Origin: Acidobacteriota bacterium
GTDB taxonomy: Bacteria > Acidobacteriota > Terriglobia > Acidiferrales > UBA7541
Reading direction: 5' to 3'
Assembly: GCA_013289825.1 (NCBI GenBank)
Contig: JABCZF010000006.1
Coordinates: forward strand, 62,001 to 126,000
Length of the DNA stretch: 64,000 nt
The translations under genes were made by a program, and so were the position numbers. Shown here in pieces: positions 33,271 to 41,807 of the stretch; the stretch's first letter is position 1, and every line of letters starts with the position of its first letter. The notes beneath the pieces are model-generated. The model searched no databases. It was not told the DNA's origin and was given only the letters and a program-made list of their open reading frames with translations.

Positions 33271-34608
33271 CTAAGGCTTGTCGCCGACTATTACATGGAC
33301 TACACCGCCGCGGCGTTTTGCTTTGACTAAGACGTCGACGGAGTCGGGGCGGCCATTCCAAAAATCGAGGCGGATGCGGGCGTCGGGAAGTTGCGTGACG
33401 GTCGCGGGGATGGCGCTGGTTGTGAGATACCAGCCTGCGGGGAGAACTACCGCGTTACGAGGTCTGCCTAAAGTGCGATCGAAGACTAATTCGTCGCCGT
33501 CGAGACGGTAGCTGGATGGGGCGATGTAGGTTTCGGAAATGCGCAGGCGGATGGATTGGCCTTTTTTCACTGGCGTGAAGGGAATGAGGACAACTTGCGT
33601 CGTGGGATTGACGGGTTCGCCGGCGTCAATTTTTGCGGCGGCGAGATCAGCGCCGTTCATCAACTTAGTGGGGAGCTTTTCGCCGGTATCCAAGACGTAC
33701 GCGGACGGATCGGAGACGCTGCTGCCTTGGCGGACGACGTTCAGGTATTTGTCGGCGCCTTCGTGGGATTCAGTGTAGTCGTGGTAGAGGCTGAAGGCGT
33801 GGGTTTCTGGCTGCTGCAGGAAATAGACGATATCGCGGTCCTGGTGGGCGCGTTCGGAAAGGCGTGCTCGCTCGGATTCTCCTTGGAAGGGGGATTCCCA
33901 ACTGTGCGCTTCTGTAGCGGGGTGTGGCGTGGCGGACGGGCCGGTTTCGGCGCCGAGCTTGGCGCGCAGGATTAGCGGAATTTCGCCGGAACCGGGGTTC
34001 AGGAAGCTGACGGCGATGCGGCCATCCGGTTCAGGCAGGACTTGGGACGGGACATTGCATCCAACCAGTTCGTAGCCTGCGGGCAGGACGACTTTGTTTC
34101 TCTTGATGCCTAGCGGGCGATTGAAGACTATGGCGTCGGCCTCGCGGTAATAGCTCTTCGCGTCTCTATAGGTTTTGAGGATCAGGATACGACCCTGGCC
34201 CTCGGGCGGTACCGGCCGCGCCAAAGAGATTTTGATGAAGTTTGTATCGGCATCCGCTTCTGACATGAGTGAGTCTTTCCGCGCTTCCGAGCCGCTGACC
34301 ACTTCGAAGTGAAGCGAATCGCCGGTCATGGAATCGAAGACCGCTTCGTCGGTTGCTGCGCTACCCTTGCGAATGGGATTGTAGAAAAATTTGGCGCCGG
34401 GCTTTGTGGCGGTGACTTCGTAAGAGATTTTGAAGCTGGCGGTTTCTGGCGCTAGAAGTTCGTAACGGGTGTATTCATCGGTTTCGGTTTGCTTTGCCGC
34501 GGCGGGACTGGCCGCGGGTGGCGCAGAGGTTTGTTGGGCGCGGAGCGAGGCGCAACTAAACAGTGCGAGGACCGCGACCGCGGCTCGGATGACGAGTTCT
34601 CTGCGCAT
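33271..34608 (-). CDS. Exported protein with two homologous halves, unknown function
   Basis: 445 residues from ATG 34608, with a GAGGAG site. Signal peptide about 1-26. After a Pro/Ala-rich linker there are two related regions: one with NRPLGIKRNKVVLPAGYEL and DGRIAVSFLNPGSGEIPLIL, and another near the C-terminus with DRTLGRPRNAVVLPAGWYL and DARIRLDFWNGRPDSVDVLV. Each is mostly beta. I do not recognise the family. It is convergent with the TetR gene (14 bases between stops). Confidence 0.75.
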   Translation of the reverse strand: MRRELVIRAAVAVLALFSCASLRAQQTSAPPAASPAAAKQTETDEYTRYELLAPETASFKISYEVTATKPGAKFFYNPIRKGSAATDEAVFDSMTGDSLHFEVVSGSEARKDSLMSEADADTNFIKISLARPVPPEGQGRILILKTYRDAKSYYREADAIVFNRPLGIKRNKVVLPAGYELVGCNVPSQVLPEPDGRIAVSFLNPGSGEIPLILRAKLGAETGPSATPHPATEAHSWESPFQGESERARLSERAHQDRDIVYFLQQPETHAFSLYHDYTESHEGADKYLNVVRQGSSVSDPSAYVLDTGEKLPTKLMNGADLAAAKIDAGEPVNPTTQVVLIPFTPVKKGQSIRLRISETYIAPSSYRLDGDELVFDRTLGRPRNAVVLPAGWYLTTSAIPATVTQLPDARIRLDFWNGRPDSVDVLVKAKRRGGVVHVIVGDKP

Positions 34609-34841
34609 TTTGATTCTCCTCATTTGCGGCACAGACACGACCTTCGAGCGTGCATCATCCGCGACATTGCGGTCAGAGTAAAGAGCGAGAGTATGGCGCC
34701 CGAGGAAGAGAGCGAAGCGCTTATGGTTCGCGGCCTCGAAGAGCCCGCTCTTACACTGTCGAACACAATTGAAAAACCGGGAACAAAAACGCTGAACCAG
34801 AAGGTAGAATCAGCAACCGGAAGGATTCGGGAGAAACCACG

Positions 34842-35282
34842 ATGGCGAAGAAACCGACAGTCGATGATGCACGCTTGATTCTCGAGCTTTATGCCTTGAG
34901 GCGCGAACCCGAGATGCGCAAAGCGCGGCAATGGTGGTTGACGACGTTTTGGCCGAAGGATGCGGATGAGTACATGAAAGTTGCAACGACGATGGGGACG
35001 GACGAGAACAACTGGCTAAGGCAGGTAATCAGTTATTGGGGAATAGCTGCTTCGTTTGTGGAGAACGGCGTGCTTAACGAGAATTTGTTCTTTACGACAG
35101 CGTTCTGCGGAGAATTATTTTTCATTTTCGCGAAGGTTCGGCCGTTTTTGGTAGAGCTTAGAGAAAAGACCAAGAATCCCGAGATGCTGCTTGCTGTGGA
35201 AACACTGATCATGGGTTCGAAGCTGGGGCGGGAGAGATTCCGAAAGGTAGAGCCGCGAGTCCAAGCGATGCGGCCGAAATGA
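34842..35282 (+). CDS. Conserved hypothetical protein, 146 aa
   Basis: A 146-residue largely helical protein: VDDARLILELYALRREPEMRKARQW then aromatic segments and hydrophobic stretch FFTTAFCGELFFIFAKVRPFLVEL, which could be one membrane-associated helix. No family recognised by eye. A GGGAG sequence precedes the ATG. Its stop overlaps the start of the M23 peptidase gene (ATGA), so the two are made together. Confidence 0.68.
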   Translation: MAKKPTVDDARLILELYALRREPEMRKARQWWLTTFWPKDADEYMKVATTMGTDENNWLRQVISYWGIAASFVENGVLNENLFFTTAFCGELFFIFAKVRPFLVELREKTKNPEMLLAVETLIMGSKLGRERFRKVEPRVQAMRPK

Positions 35283-36223
35283 TGGGCTGTCGAGACAGAA
35301 TACCGGGAAGGTGTAGCTTTAGGCTTGGAGCACCGATTGGACTGGCCGGGAGCTTGTTGTTCGCCGCAACACTGCGGGCTGAGGATTGCGGAAACGGGGT
35401 GGCGCTGAGGTTGAGCGCTCCAGATGCAGTTCAAGGCACGCTGCTGCTGGCGCACATACGAAGCGAGAAACCGTGGAGTGAAGTCAGCGGAAGATGGAAC
35501 GATCGGGATGTGCCCTTTTGGGGGGAATCCGAGAAGGAGCATGGTCCTTCGCGAGCCTACACGAGGCAGGCGTTACTCGGCGTCGATTTGGAAAGGGCGC
35601 CAGGGAAGTACGAGTTCACAGTTTCGGGTCAGCTTCAAGGCGGCCAGTCAGTAAATTGCCGGACGATGGTCGAAGTGAAAGAAGGACATTTCGCGACGGA
35701 AAACCTAACGGTGAAGAAGCAGTTTGTGGAGCCGAACCCGGAGCAGCAGGCGCGTGCGGTCGCGGAAACGAAACGGTTGCGAGAGATTTATGATCGCGTG
35801 ACGCCGGAGCGTTTATGGGATGGGCCATTTCGTGCGCCGCTAGACGGGGAGTTTAAGGGAAGTAACTTTGGGAAGCGGCGAGTTTTGAATGGGCATCCCG
35901 GTACGCCGCACGGCGGCGTGGATTTTCCGGCGCCGGCGGGGACGCCGGTGCATGCGGCGCAAAAGGGGCGCGTGGTCCTGGCAGAGGAACTGTTTTTTTC
36001 CGGGAACAGCGTCATTGTCGACCACGGTCTGGGGATTTACACTTTTTATTGCCACTTTTCGGAAATCGACGCGAAAGTTGGCGATGAGGTAGTGGCAGGG
36101 ACGGTTTTGGGCAAAGTCGGAGCGACCGGCCGCGTGACGGGTCCCCATTTGCACTGGGGTTTGACGGTCGAACGTGCCCGCGTGAATGCGTTGGATGGTC
36201 TGAGGGTCCTTGGAGTTAGTTGA
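35279..36223 (+). CDS. M23-family (LytM) metallopeptidase
   Basis: 314 residues with a signal peptide (LAGSLLFAATLRAEDC, about 20-38; the Cys after ED may mark a lipoprotein or just the mature start). An N-terminal beta domain (about 45-150) is followed by the peptidase: GTPHGGVDFPAPAGTPVHA carries the first His and Asp, and TGPHLHWGLTVE holds the HxH pair. Members cut peptidoglycan cross-bridges or act as divisome regulators. All zinc ligands are present, so it should be active. Ends just before a run of inverted repeats. Confidence 0.88.
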   Translation: MMGCRDRIPGRCSFRLGAPIGLAGSLLFAATLRAEDCGNGVALRLSAPDAVQGTLLLAHIRSEKPWSEVSGRWNDRDVPFWGESEKEHGPSRAYTRQALLGVDLERAPGKYEFTVSGQLQGGQSVNCRTMVEVKEGHFATENLTVKKQFVEPNPEQQARAVAETKRLREIYDRVTPERLWDGPFRAPLDGEFKGSNFGKRRVLNGHPGTPHGGVDFPAPAGTPVHAAQKGRVVLAEELFFSGNSVIVDHGLGIYTFYCHFSEIDAKVGDEVVAGTVLGKVGATGRVTGPHLHWGLTVERARVNALDGLRVLGVS

Positions 36224-36273
36224 CATCCTCCTCTCCCTGAAGGGTCCCTGAAGGGTCCCTGAAGGGAGAGGAT
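36221..36273. repeat. Three 11-bp palindromic repeats inside a hairpin; possible IS200/IS605 end
   Basis: Unit TCCCTGAAGGG is repeated perfectly at 36234-36244, 36245-36255 and 36256-36266. Flanking CCTCTCCCT (36230-36238) and AGGGAGAGG (36263-36271) can pair to give a stem around them. The wording TTGACATCCTCC ... GAGAGGATTCC is like hairpins at the ends of IS200/IS605 elements, recalled from memory only. No tnpA or tnpB gene is in the window. Confidence 0.5.
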
Positions 36274-36475
36274 TCCTTCGGCCTCCTCCCGCTGGTTCTG
36301 CAGGATGGCTTGGTGGGTTCCTCCCACAGCGCCTGTACATCAGGCAAGGGCAACGAAGAGGCTCACTTTTTGGGCTGCCCGCCACTCCGACGCTTTACGG
36401 CTCGAAGGGTAAAGGCCGGCGAGTCCTGGAACCTTTGGTGGGCCAGGTTGCCGTTCCTGTTCGCCGTGGAAAAAT

Positions 36476-36955
36476 TTGGGCAAAAAAACCACAATCCTGG
36501 GTCTAATTTCGGATACGCATGGATTGCTTCGAGAAGACGCCGTGCGTGCGCTGCGTGGGTCGGATGTGATCCTCCACGCCGGGGATGTGGGCGCGCCGGA
36601 AATCCTGGAAGGTTTGAAAACCATCGCTCCGGTGGTCGCGGTGCGTGGAAATGTGGACACCGGAGAATGGGCGCAAGCTCTGCCGTTGACCGAAGTCATC
36701 CCTATGGGCTTGGTGAGGATCTATATGTTGCATATCTTGCAGGACTTGGACCTTGACCCTGCGGTGGCGGGGTTTCCTATCGTGGTAAGTGGACATTCCC
36801 ATAAACCCGGGCAGACTGAGAAGGACGGCGTTCTTTACATTAACCCGGGGAGTGCCGGTCCGTGTCGTTTTTACCTACCAGTTACTGTGGCTCGCTTGGA
36901 CTTGGGTGTCAGGCCCTGGAAGGTCGAGTTCATCCAGCTCGCCGTTCGAAAGTAG
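36476..36955 (+). CDS. YfcE/MJ0936-type metallophosphoesterase
   Basis: 159 residues from a TTG; no ATG is available upstream in frame. The metal-binding motifs of the calcineurin-like fold are intact: ISDTHG (first metal), GDVGAPE, GNVD, GHSHKPG. The order and length match YfcE/MJ0936 phosphodiesterases. Typical enzymes hydrolyse phosphodiesters in the cytoplasm. It stands alone, after a gap with the repeat region. Confidence 0.9.
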   Translation: MGKKTTILGLISDTHGLLREDAVRALRGSDVILHAGDVGAPEILEGLKTIAPVVAVRGNVDTGEWAQALPLTEVIPMGLVRIYMLHILQDLDLDPAVAGFPIVVSGHSHKPGQTEKDGVLYINPGSAGPCRFYLPVTVARLDLGVRPWKVEFIQLAVRK

Positions 36956-37399
36956 GCCTGGTCAGAAGCTTATGGTCTAAACTGCAAAATACAATGGAGT
37001 TAGTGACAGATTCCGCAAAGCGTCAGGGAACCGCCGCGGCCGAAAATGTGTCTGTGGGTTTCCGAATAGGTAACATTTTGGGAGGGGCGCGAAACGCTTG
37101 GGCCTTCGCGTGCACTACATGAGGGTGGTGTCTTCCCCAGAATCAGGTTGAACTGGAACGAGTAAAGTACTATAGTACCGAAACAAAGGGGTCAATTTGG
37201 TACCGTCCCGCTATTGCCGGGCCGGGCGCCCAAGCCCATAATACGAACAATGTGGACGACCTTTGAACTGGTTTCCTCGCTCATGTCAACCGTTCACTTC
37301 AGCGTAGTATTCACGAAAGTGATGACGTTGAAGCCCGTCCCGTATGGACAGGCTTAGGTCCCCGAGTCGGCAAGTTCAATCGAGAGGTTAGTGTCTCTC
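36956..37399. other. Intergenic region with short palindrome
   Basis: 444 bases. The 12-bp perfect palindrome GTACTATAGTAC is at 37167-37178. No open frame with coding character, no riboswitch that I recognise (the cyclic di-GMP class I pattern is absent although a PilZ gene follows). Confidence 0.4.
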
Positions 37400-37777
37400 A
37401 TGGCCATACTTCATTTTCGCTGTAAAGAGCGCCGCCGCACGTTGCGGGTAAGTATCACCGTCCCGATAACTGTACACGGACAGGACGAGAGCGGCGACAA
37501 GTTCCGTGTAAAAGCGAGGTCGCACTCCGTGAACCGCCATGGGGCCCTGCTGCAAATCGATCAAACCGTCGTGGTGGGCCAAATGCTCATCCTGGTCAAT
37601 GAGAATAGTGAGCGGACGGTGGAATCCAGAGTAGTTTCCGTCAGGCGCGACCGCGATAGCAAGACATTCGTAGGCGTGGAGTTTACTTCCCCGGATTCAA
37701 ATTTTTGGCACATGAGTTTCCCGCTGCCAGGAGCGCGGCCGCTGCGTCGCACGTTCGATTCCAAGGCAACCGCCTAA
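37400..37777 (+). CDS. PilZ domain protein
   Basis: 125 residues from ATG 37400 (an in-frame GTG at 37391 is possible). The pattern RCKERRRTLRVSITVPITVHG contains a RxxxR-like basic run, and SHSVNRHGALLQID takes the place of (D/N)xSxxG. A conserved FVGVEFTSPDSNFW follows. As in the other PilZ gene of this window the binding residues are not the canonical set. Probable effector for cyclic di-GMP or a degenerate member. It ends at a rho-independent terminator shared in position with the convergent gene's end. Confidence 0.8.
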   Translation: MAILHFRCKERRRTLRVSITVPITVHGQDESGDKFRVKARSHSVNRHGALLQIDQTVVVGQMLILVNENSERTVESRVVSVRRDRDSKTFVGVEFTSPDSNFWHMSFPLPGARPLRRTFDSKATA

Positions 37778-37811
37778 TTTCTAAGAATTAAAGTTTAAAG
37801 ACTGAAAGAAC

Positions 37812-38267
37812 CTAAGAGCCCTTTCTTGACCGAGAGGGCTTTTTGCCTTTCTGGCGAGGCGTTCTAAGACTCTTCCTTGGTGCGGGCTTGGTGGCGGATT
37901 TCCGTCGCGTCCGGGACTTGCCGTGTGCGAGGGCTTCGCGCCTTTTCCTAGGGAGTTTGCCAACCACCATGTCGTAGGAATCGCGCAACAGGATTCTAAG
38001 CTCGTCGGGCGACAGCGCGTCCTTGGTTTCAAGCGCGACCCACTTCGCGCGGGCCAGGTAGGGCGCGGGAATGATACCGGGGCGCTCTGTTAACTCGGAG
38101 AATTTTTCAGGAGAAGCTTTGAAACACAGCCAAGTCTTGGCAGGCCTGAGTACCGTAATGGCGTGAATCTTTCCCGCGACTTTGAAAACGAGATCGTCGC
38201 CCCATTGAATCTGTTCGGTCGTGTGGGGAAACGAAAGACAGAGATCGCGGATCCAGTCGACGTTCAC
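37812..38267 (-). CDS. MmcQ/YjbR-family protein
   Basis: 151 residues. MNVDWIRDLCLSFPHTTEQIQWGDDLVFKVAGKIHA followed by LCFKASPEKFSELTERPGIIPAPYLARAKWVAL is the MmcQ/YjbR double-wing DNA-binding-like fold. The last 40 residues are a Lys/Arg/Ser tail (KSRTRRKSATKPAPRKS), probably disordered and nucleic acid-binding. Exact function unknown. The terminator of the convergent PilZ gene overlaps its 3' end. Confidence 0.88.
   Translation of the reverse strand: MNVDWIRDLCLSFPHTTEQIQWGDDLVFKVAGKIHAITVLRPAKTWLCFKASPEKFSELTERPGIIPAPYLARAKWVALETKDALSPDELRILLRDSYDMVVGKLPRKRREALAHGKSRTRRKSATKPAPRKSLRTPRQKGKKPSRSRKGS
37817..37844 (+). terminator. Rho-independent terminator after the PilZ gene
   Basis: AGCCCT (37817-37822) pairs with AGGGCT (37835-37840), followed by five T (37840-37844). 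It lies within the last codons of the convergent YjbR gene. Confidence 0.6.
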
Positions 38268-38324
38268 GGGCGAGCCATCCGGGTGATCCGTGCAAGATTG
38301 CCTAGGTTCATTTTCTTTTAGAAA

Positions 38325-39338
38325 TCATGGAATGGCTGGTGCCCAGGCGAGGCCGTCCACGCCTTGGGTGAGCTTGATCGGTTGCAGGAGTTTGTCGCCG
38401 GGTATGTCCAACACTTCGATTGTTCCCGCTTGTGGACAGCTTACGAATGCAGACTTGCCGTCTGGCGTGATGAGCAGTTCGCCGAGTGCTGCGGGAATGT
38501 CGAAGGATTGTTCAAGCCTTCCAGTGGCTAAATCAATGACGAAGAGTTTGCCGGATGGAGAAGCGGCTAGCAGTTTGCGGCCGTCAGGCGTCGCAGATGA
38601 GGAATACACGGTTGCCGGAAGAGAGATCCAACTGGCGACCTTATTTGTAGATGTGTCGATGATCGCGATGCGCGCCGTGTCTTGATCGTGAGTGAAGACG
38701 CGCTTGCCGTCGGCGGAAATCGAAATGCGTTGGACGGTTTTTGCGACGGGGATGACGGTGACCAGAGCGCGCTGCTCGAGGTCCAGCACGCTCACGCTGC
38801 CAGCGGCGACGTTGGCGGTGTAAGCGCGGCGGCCATCGGGGGAGATTACGATCATGTGGGATTCGATGGCGCCTGTGGGGATCTCTCTGATGACTTTGCG
38901 CGTGGCCGGATCGATGACGTCGACGGCTTTGGCGAGCTCCGCCGTGACGTAAAGCAGGCCGTCGCGGCCAAATTCGGCGCGGTGAGGACGAAGCGGTTTG
39001 CCGAGGTCAATAGTGGCGGCCAGTTTGCGTTCGTGCAAATCGACGATATCAATGGTCGCGCCGTCCGTGCCGGGCTTGCCGACGCCGGAATTGCCGTAGA
39101 TGGGAACGTAGGCGAAGCGGGAGTCGGGCGAGACAGCGACTTCGTGGCCGTTGACTCCGACGGTGACCTTCGCCAGCTCCTGGCGCGTCTCCGGATCGAT
39201 CAGCAGGGCAGTGTGCTCGCGCTGGTTGGCCACGACGAGCATCCCGTGCGCTGGTGGCGGAGCAGGGACGCGCCTGCCTCCGGCTGCCAGAGCCAGGAAC
39301 ATCAAGGAAGCGAGCAGCCATGAAATTGGTGTGGACAT
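38325..39338 (-). CDS. YncE-like beta-propeller protein
   Basis: 337 residues from ATG 39338 with a GAGG site. Signal peptide about 1-20. The body is a seven-bladed propeller of YVTN/YncE type: repeats of the form V..SPDSRFAYVP, PATRKVIREIPTG, ISPDGRRAYTANV, ISADGKRVFTHD, ATPDGRKLLAASP and ITPDGKSAFVS. Exported, probably periplasmic. It is divergent from the PQQ dehydrogenase gene. Confidence 0.87.
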   Translation of the reverse strand: MSTPISWLLASLMFLALAAGGRRVPAPPPAHGMLVVANQREHTALLIDPETRQELAKVTVGVNGHEVAVSPDSRFAYVPIYGNSGVGKPGTDGATIDIVDLHERKLAATIDLGKPLRPHRAEFGRDGLLYVTAELAKAVDVIDPATRKVIREIPTGAIESHMIVISPDGRRAYTANVAAGSVSVLDLEQRALVTVIPVAKTVQRISISADGKRVFTHDQDTARIAIIDTSTNKVASWISLPATVYSSSATPDGRKLLAASPSGKLFVIDLATGRLEQSFDIPAALGELLITPDGKSAFVSCPQAGTIEVLDIPGDKLLQPIKLTQGVDGLAWAPAIP

Positions 39339-39627
39339 AATTACCTCGATTGCTTGGTTTGCCCAACAAATTCGACTAAAACCTACCAGATTATAGCAGC
39401 CTTGTATGATATCACCCGGGTTGTTTGCGCTTGACATACCGCAATCGCTGGACCGGCTGGACCGGTTCGGGCCTTCACCTCCACTGACTGGCCTTGGCGT
39501 GGAGAGAGGCCTGAACGAGCAAACTGGCTTCAATAGATTTGAGTTTCCGCCGCGATTCACCCTTTTTTCCGGATATATTGTGCCGCGGCCATTGCGTGAT
39601 ACCCTGACGCGCATCGTGAGTGCGAGT

Positions 39628-41760
39628 ATGAAGCTAATCGATAACAAGGCAGCCATCCTTTTCGGCGCGTTGTTGGTTTCGAGCGCGTTCCTTGTCTTAA
39701 AGCAGACCCTTCTTGCAGATGCCTCCCAGAACTCACCTAACGCGAGCGACGAAAAGCGCGATTGGCCTGCCTATGGTGGCGCGGCGGAAAATATGCACTA
39801 CTCCGGCCTCGCGCAAATCAATCGCACCAATGTGAAAGAGCTGGCGGTGGCTTGGAGTTTCGACACCGGGGAACAGGGCGGGTTAGAAACGAGCCCCATC
39901 ATTGTCGACGGAACTCTTTATGGAATCACGCCGGCACAGAAGGTGTTCGCGTTGGATGCCGCCACGGGCAAACTCTTGTGGAAATTTGATTCTGGGACTA
40001 AGGGGACGCAACCGGATCGCGGGCTGGCCTACTGGTCGAGCGAGAAGGACAAGCGCATTCTGGTTGGCGTGATGAATTTTCTATATGCGCTGGATGCCGC
40101 TACTGGCGAGCCCATCGAAGCGTTTGGGAAAGCGGGTCGGATAGATCTTCGCCTCGATCTTGGGCGCACTCCAGAGCGGCAATCCGTCGCGCTAACGAGT
40201 CCGGGCATTGTTTACAAGGACGTGATTATTGTGGGCGGGCGGAATCCGGAAACTTTGCCTGCGGCGCCGGGTGATGTGCGAGCGTACGATGTGCGATCGG
40301 GGAAGTTGCGCTGGTCGTTTCACACCATCCCGCATCCCGGCGAATTTGGCTATGAGACTTGGCCTAAGGATGCATGGAAATACAGCGGAGCGGCGAACAA
40401 CTGGGCAGGCATGGCTGTCGATGCCAAGCGCGGAATTGTTTATGTGCCTACAGGATCCGCGGCGTTTGATTTTTACGGTGCCAACCGTGTGGGCGACGAT
40501 CTGTTTGCCAACTGTCTGATAGCTTTGAATGCGGAAACGGGCGAGAGGATTTGGCATTTTCAAGGGGTGAAGCACGATTTGTGGGACCGCGATTTTCCGT
40601 CGCCACCAACGCTTGCGACGGTAAATCGCGACGGCCAGGAGATTGACGCCGTAGCGCAGACGACCAAGCAGGGATTCGTTTATTTGTTCGATCGCATGAA
40701 CGGAAAGCCGCTCTTCCCGATTGAATATCGGAAATATCCACCGAGTGATGTGCCGGGCGAAGTCGCTGTGCCCGAGCAGCCCCTGCCGTCCAAGCCCGCG
40801 CCGTTTGCGCGGCAATTTCTCAGCGAAGCGATGCTGACAAATCGCACCCCCGAGGCGCACGCCTGGGCGCTTGAGAGATTTCAAAAGTTGCGCAGCGAAG
40901 GACAATTCGTTCCGTTCAGCGTTGGAAAGGACACCGTGATCTTTCCCGGATTCGATGGTGGCGCGGAGTGGGGGGGCTCAGCCGCTGATCCGCAGACTGC
41001 AATTCTCTATGTGAACGCAAACGAAATGGCTTGGACGGGGGCGCTGGCCCCGGACTCTGGCGAAAACAGCCCAAAGGCTCTTTACTTGAGCCAGTGCAGC
41101 GTGTGCCACGGCGAGAAGATGACGGGATCGCCGCCTGCGATGCCTTCGCTGGTCGGCCTAGCAGACCGACTGTCGCCCGAGCAGATTGCGGCCACGATCA
41201 AAAATGGCAAGGGACGGATGACGGCGTTCGCCAATTTTGACGACGGCCAGCTTTACGCGCTCGTGGATTTTCTGGTGAGCGGAAAGTCCAAAGAGTTGCC
41301 GAGCTCGGAGCCTCCGTCGCCGGGCATGAAGTATCGATTCACGGGCTACCACAAGTTTCTGGACCCAGAGGGCTATCCTGCGATTGCTCCACCATGGGGC
41401 ACTTTGAATGCGATCAATCTAAACACCGGGGAATACCTTTGGAAGATAAATCTGGGGGAGTATCCGGAACTTGCAGCCAAGGGCCTGAAGAACACCGGTA
41501 CGGAAAACTATGGCGGCCCGGTGGTAACGGCGGGAGGGCTGGTATTTATCGGGGCCAGCGACTTTGACAAGAAATTCCGTGCGTTTGACAAAGCTACTGG
41601 CGAATTGCTGTGGGAAACTACGCTTCCTTTTTCCGGCAATGCCACTCCAGCAACTTACGCCGTGAACGGGCGCCAATATGTCGTGATCGCCGCGGGTGGA
41701 GGGAAGGATCTGAAGTCGCCCTCCGGCGGAGTATACGTTGCGTTCGCGCTTCCGAAATAA
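39628..41760 (+). CDS. PQQ-dependent dehydrogenase with internal cytochrome c domain
   Basis: 710 residues from ATG 39628 (longer frame to 39406 unlikely). Signal anchor about 1-30. The quinoprotein propeller is evident from W-motifs: DWPAYGGAAENMHYSGLAQI, VFALDAATGKLLWKFDSGT, LIALNAETGERIWHFQGV, AINLNTGEYLWKINLGE, AFDKATGELLWETTLPF. A heme c site CSVCH lies at 490-494, inside the propeller chain rather than at its end, with a likely Met ligand further on. Oxidises an alcohol, sugar or related substrate in the periplasm, passing electrons through the heme. Similar to membrane glucose dehydrogenases of Acidobacteriota; the substrate is not known. Confidence 0.9.
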   Translation: MKLIDNKAAILFGALLVSSAFLVLKQTLLADASQNSPNASDEKRDWPAYGGAAENMHYSGLAQINRTNVKELAVAWSFDTGEQGGLETSPIIVDGTLYGITPAQKVFALDAATGKLLWKFDSGTKGTQPDRGLAYWSSEKDKRILVGVMNFLYALDAATGEPIEAFGKAGRIDLRLDLGRTPERQSVALTSPGIVYKDVIIVGGRNPETLPAAPGDVRAYDVRSGKLRWSFHTIPHPGEFGYETWPKDAWKYSGAANNWAGMAVDAKRGIVYVPTGSAAFDFYGANRVGDDLFANCLIALNAETGERIWHFQGVKHDLWDRDFPSPPTLATVNRDGQEIDAVAQTTKQGFVYLFDRMNGKPLFPIEYRKYPPSDVPGEVAVPEQPLPSKPAPFARQFLSEAMLTNRTPEAHAWALERFQKLRSEGQFVPFSVGKDTVIFPGFDGGAEWGGSAADPQTAILYVNANEMAWTGALAPDSGENSPKALYLSQCSVCHGEKMTGSPPAMPSLVGLADRLSPEQIAATIKNGKGRMTAFANFDDGQLYALVDFLVSGKSKELPSSEPPSPGMKYRFTGYHKFLDPEGYPAIAPPWGTLNAINLNTGEYLWKINLGEYPELAAKGLKNTGTENYGGPVVTAGGLVFIGASDFDKKFRAFDKATGELLWETTLPFSGNATPATYAVNGRQYVVIAAGGGKDLKSPSGGVYVAFALPK

Positions 41761-41807
41761 ACATTAGGCCGCGCTGCTTGGAGTGCGACGTTCCCAGTGC
41801 TGGGAGA

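Noticed and set aside
36956..37399. Cyclic di-GMP riboswitch before the PilZ gene
   Set aside because: No GEMM core motifs could be found in the leader.
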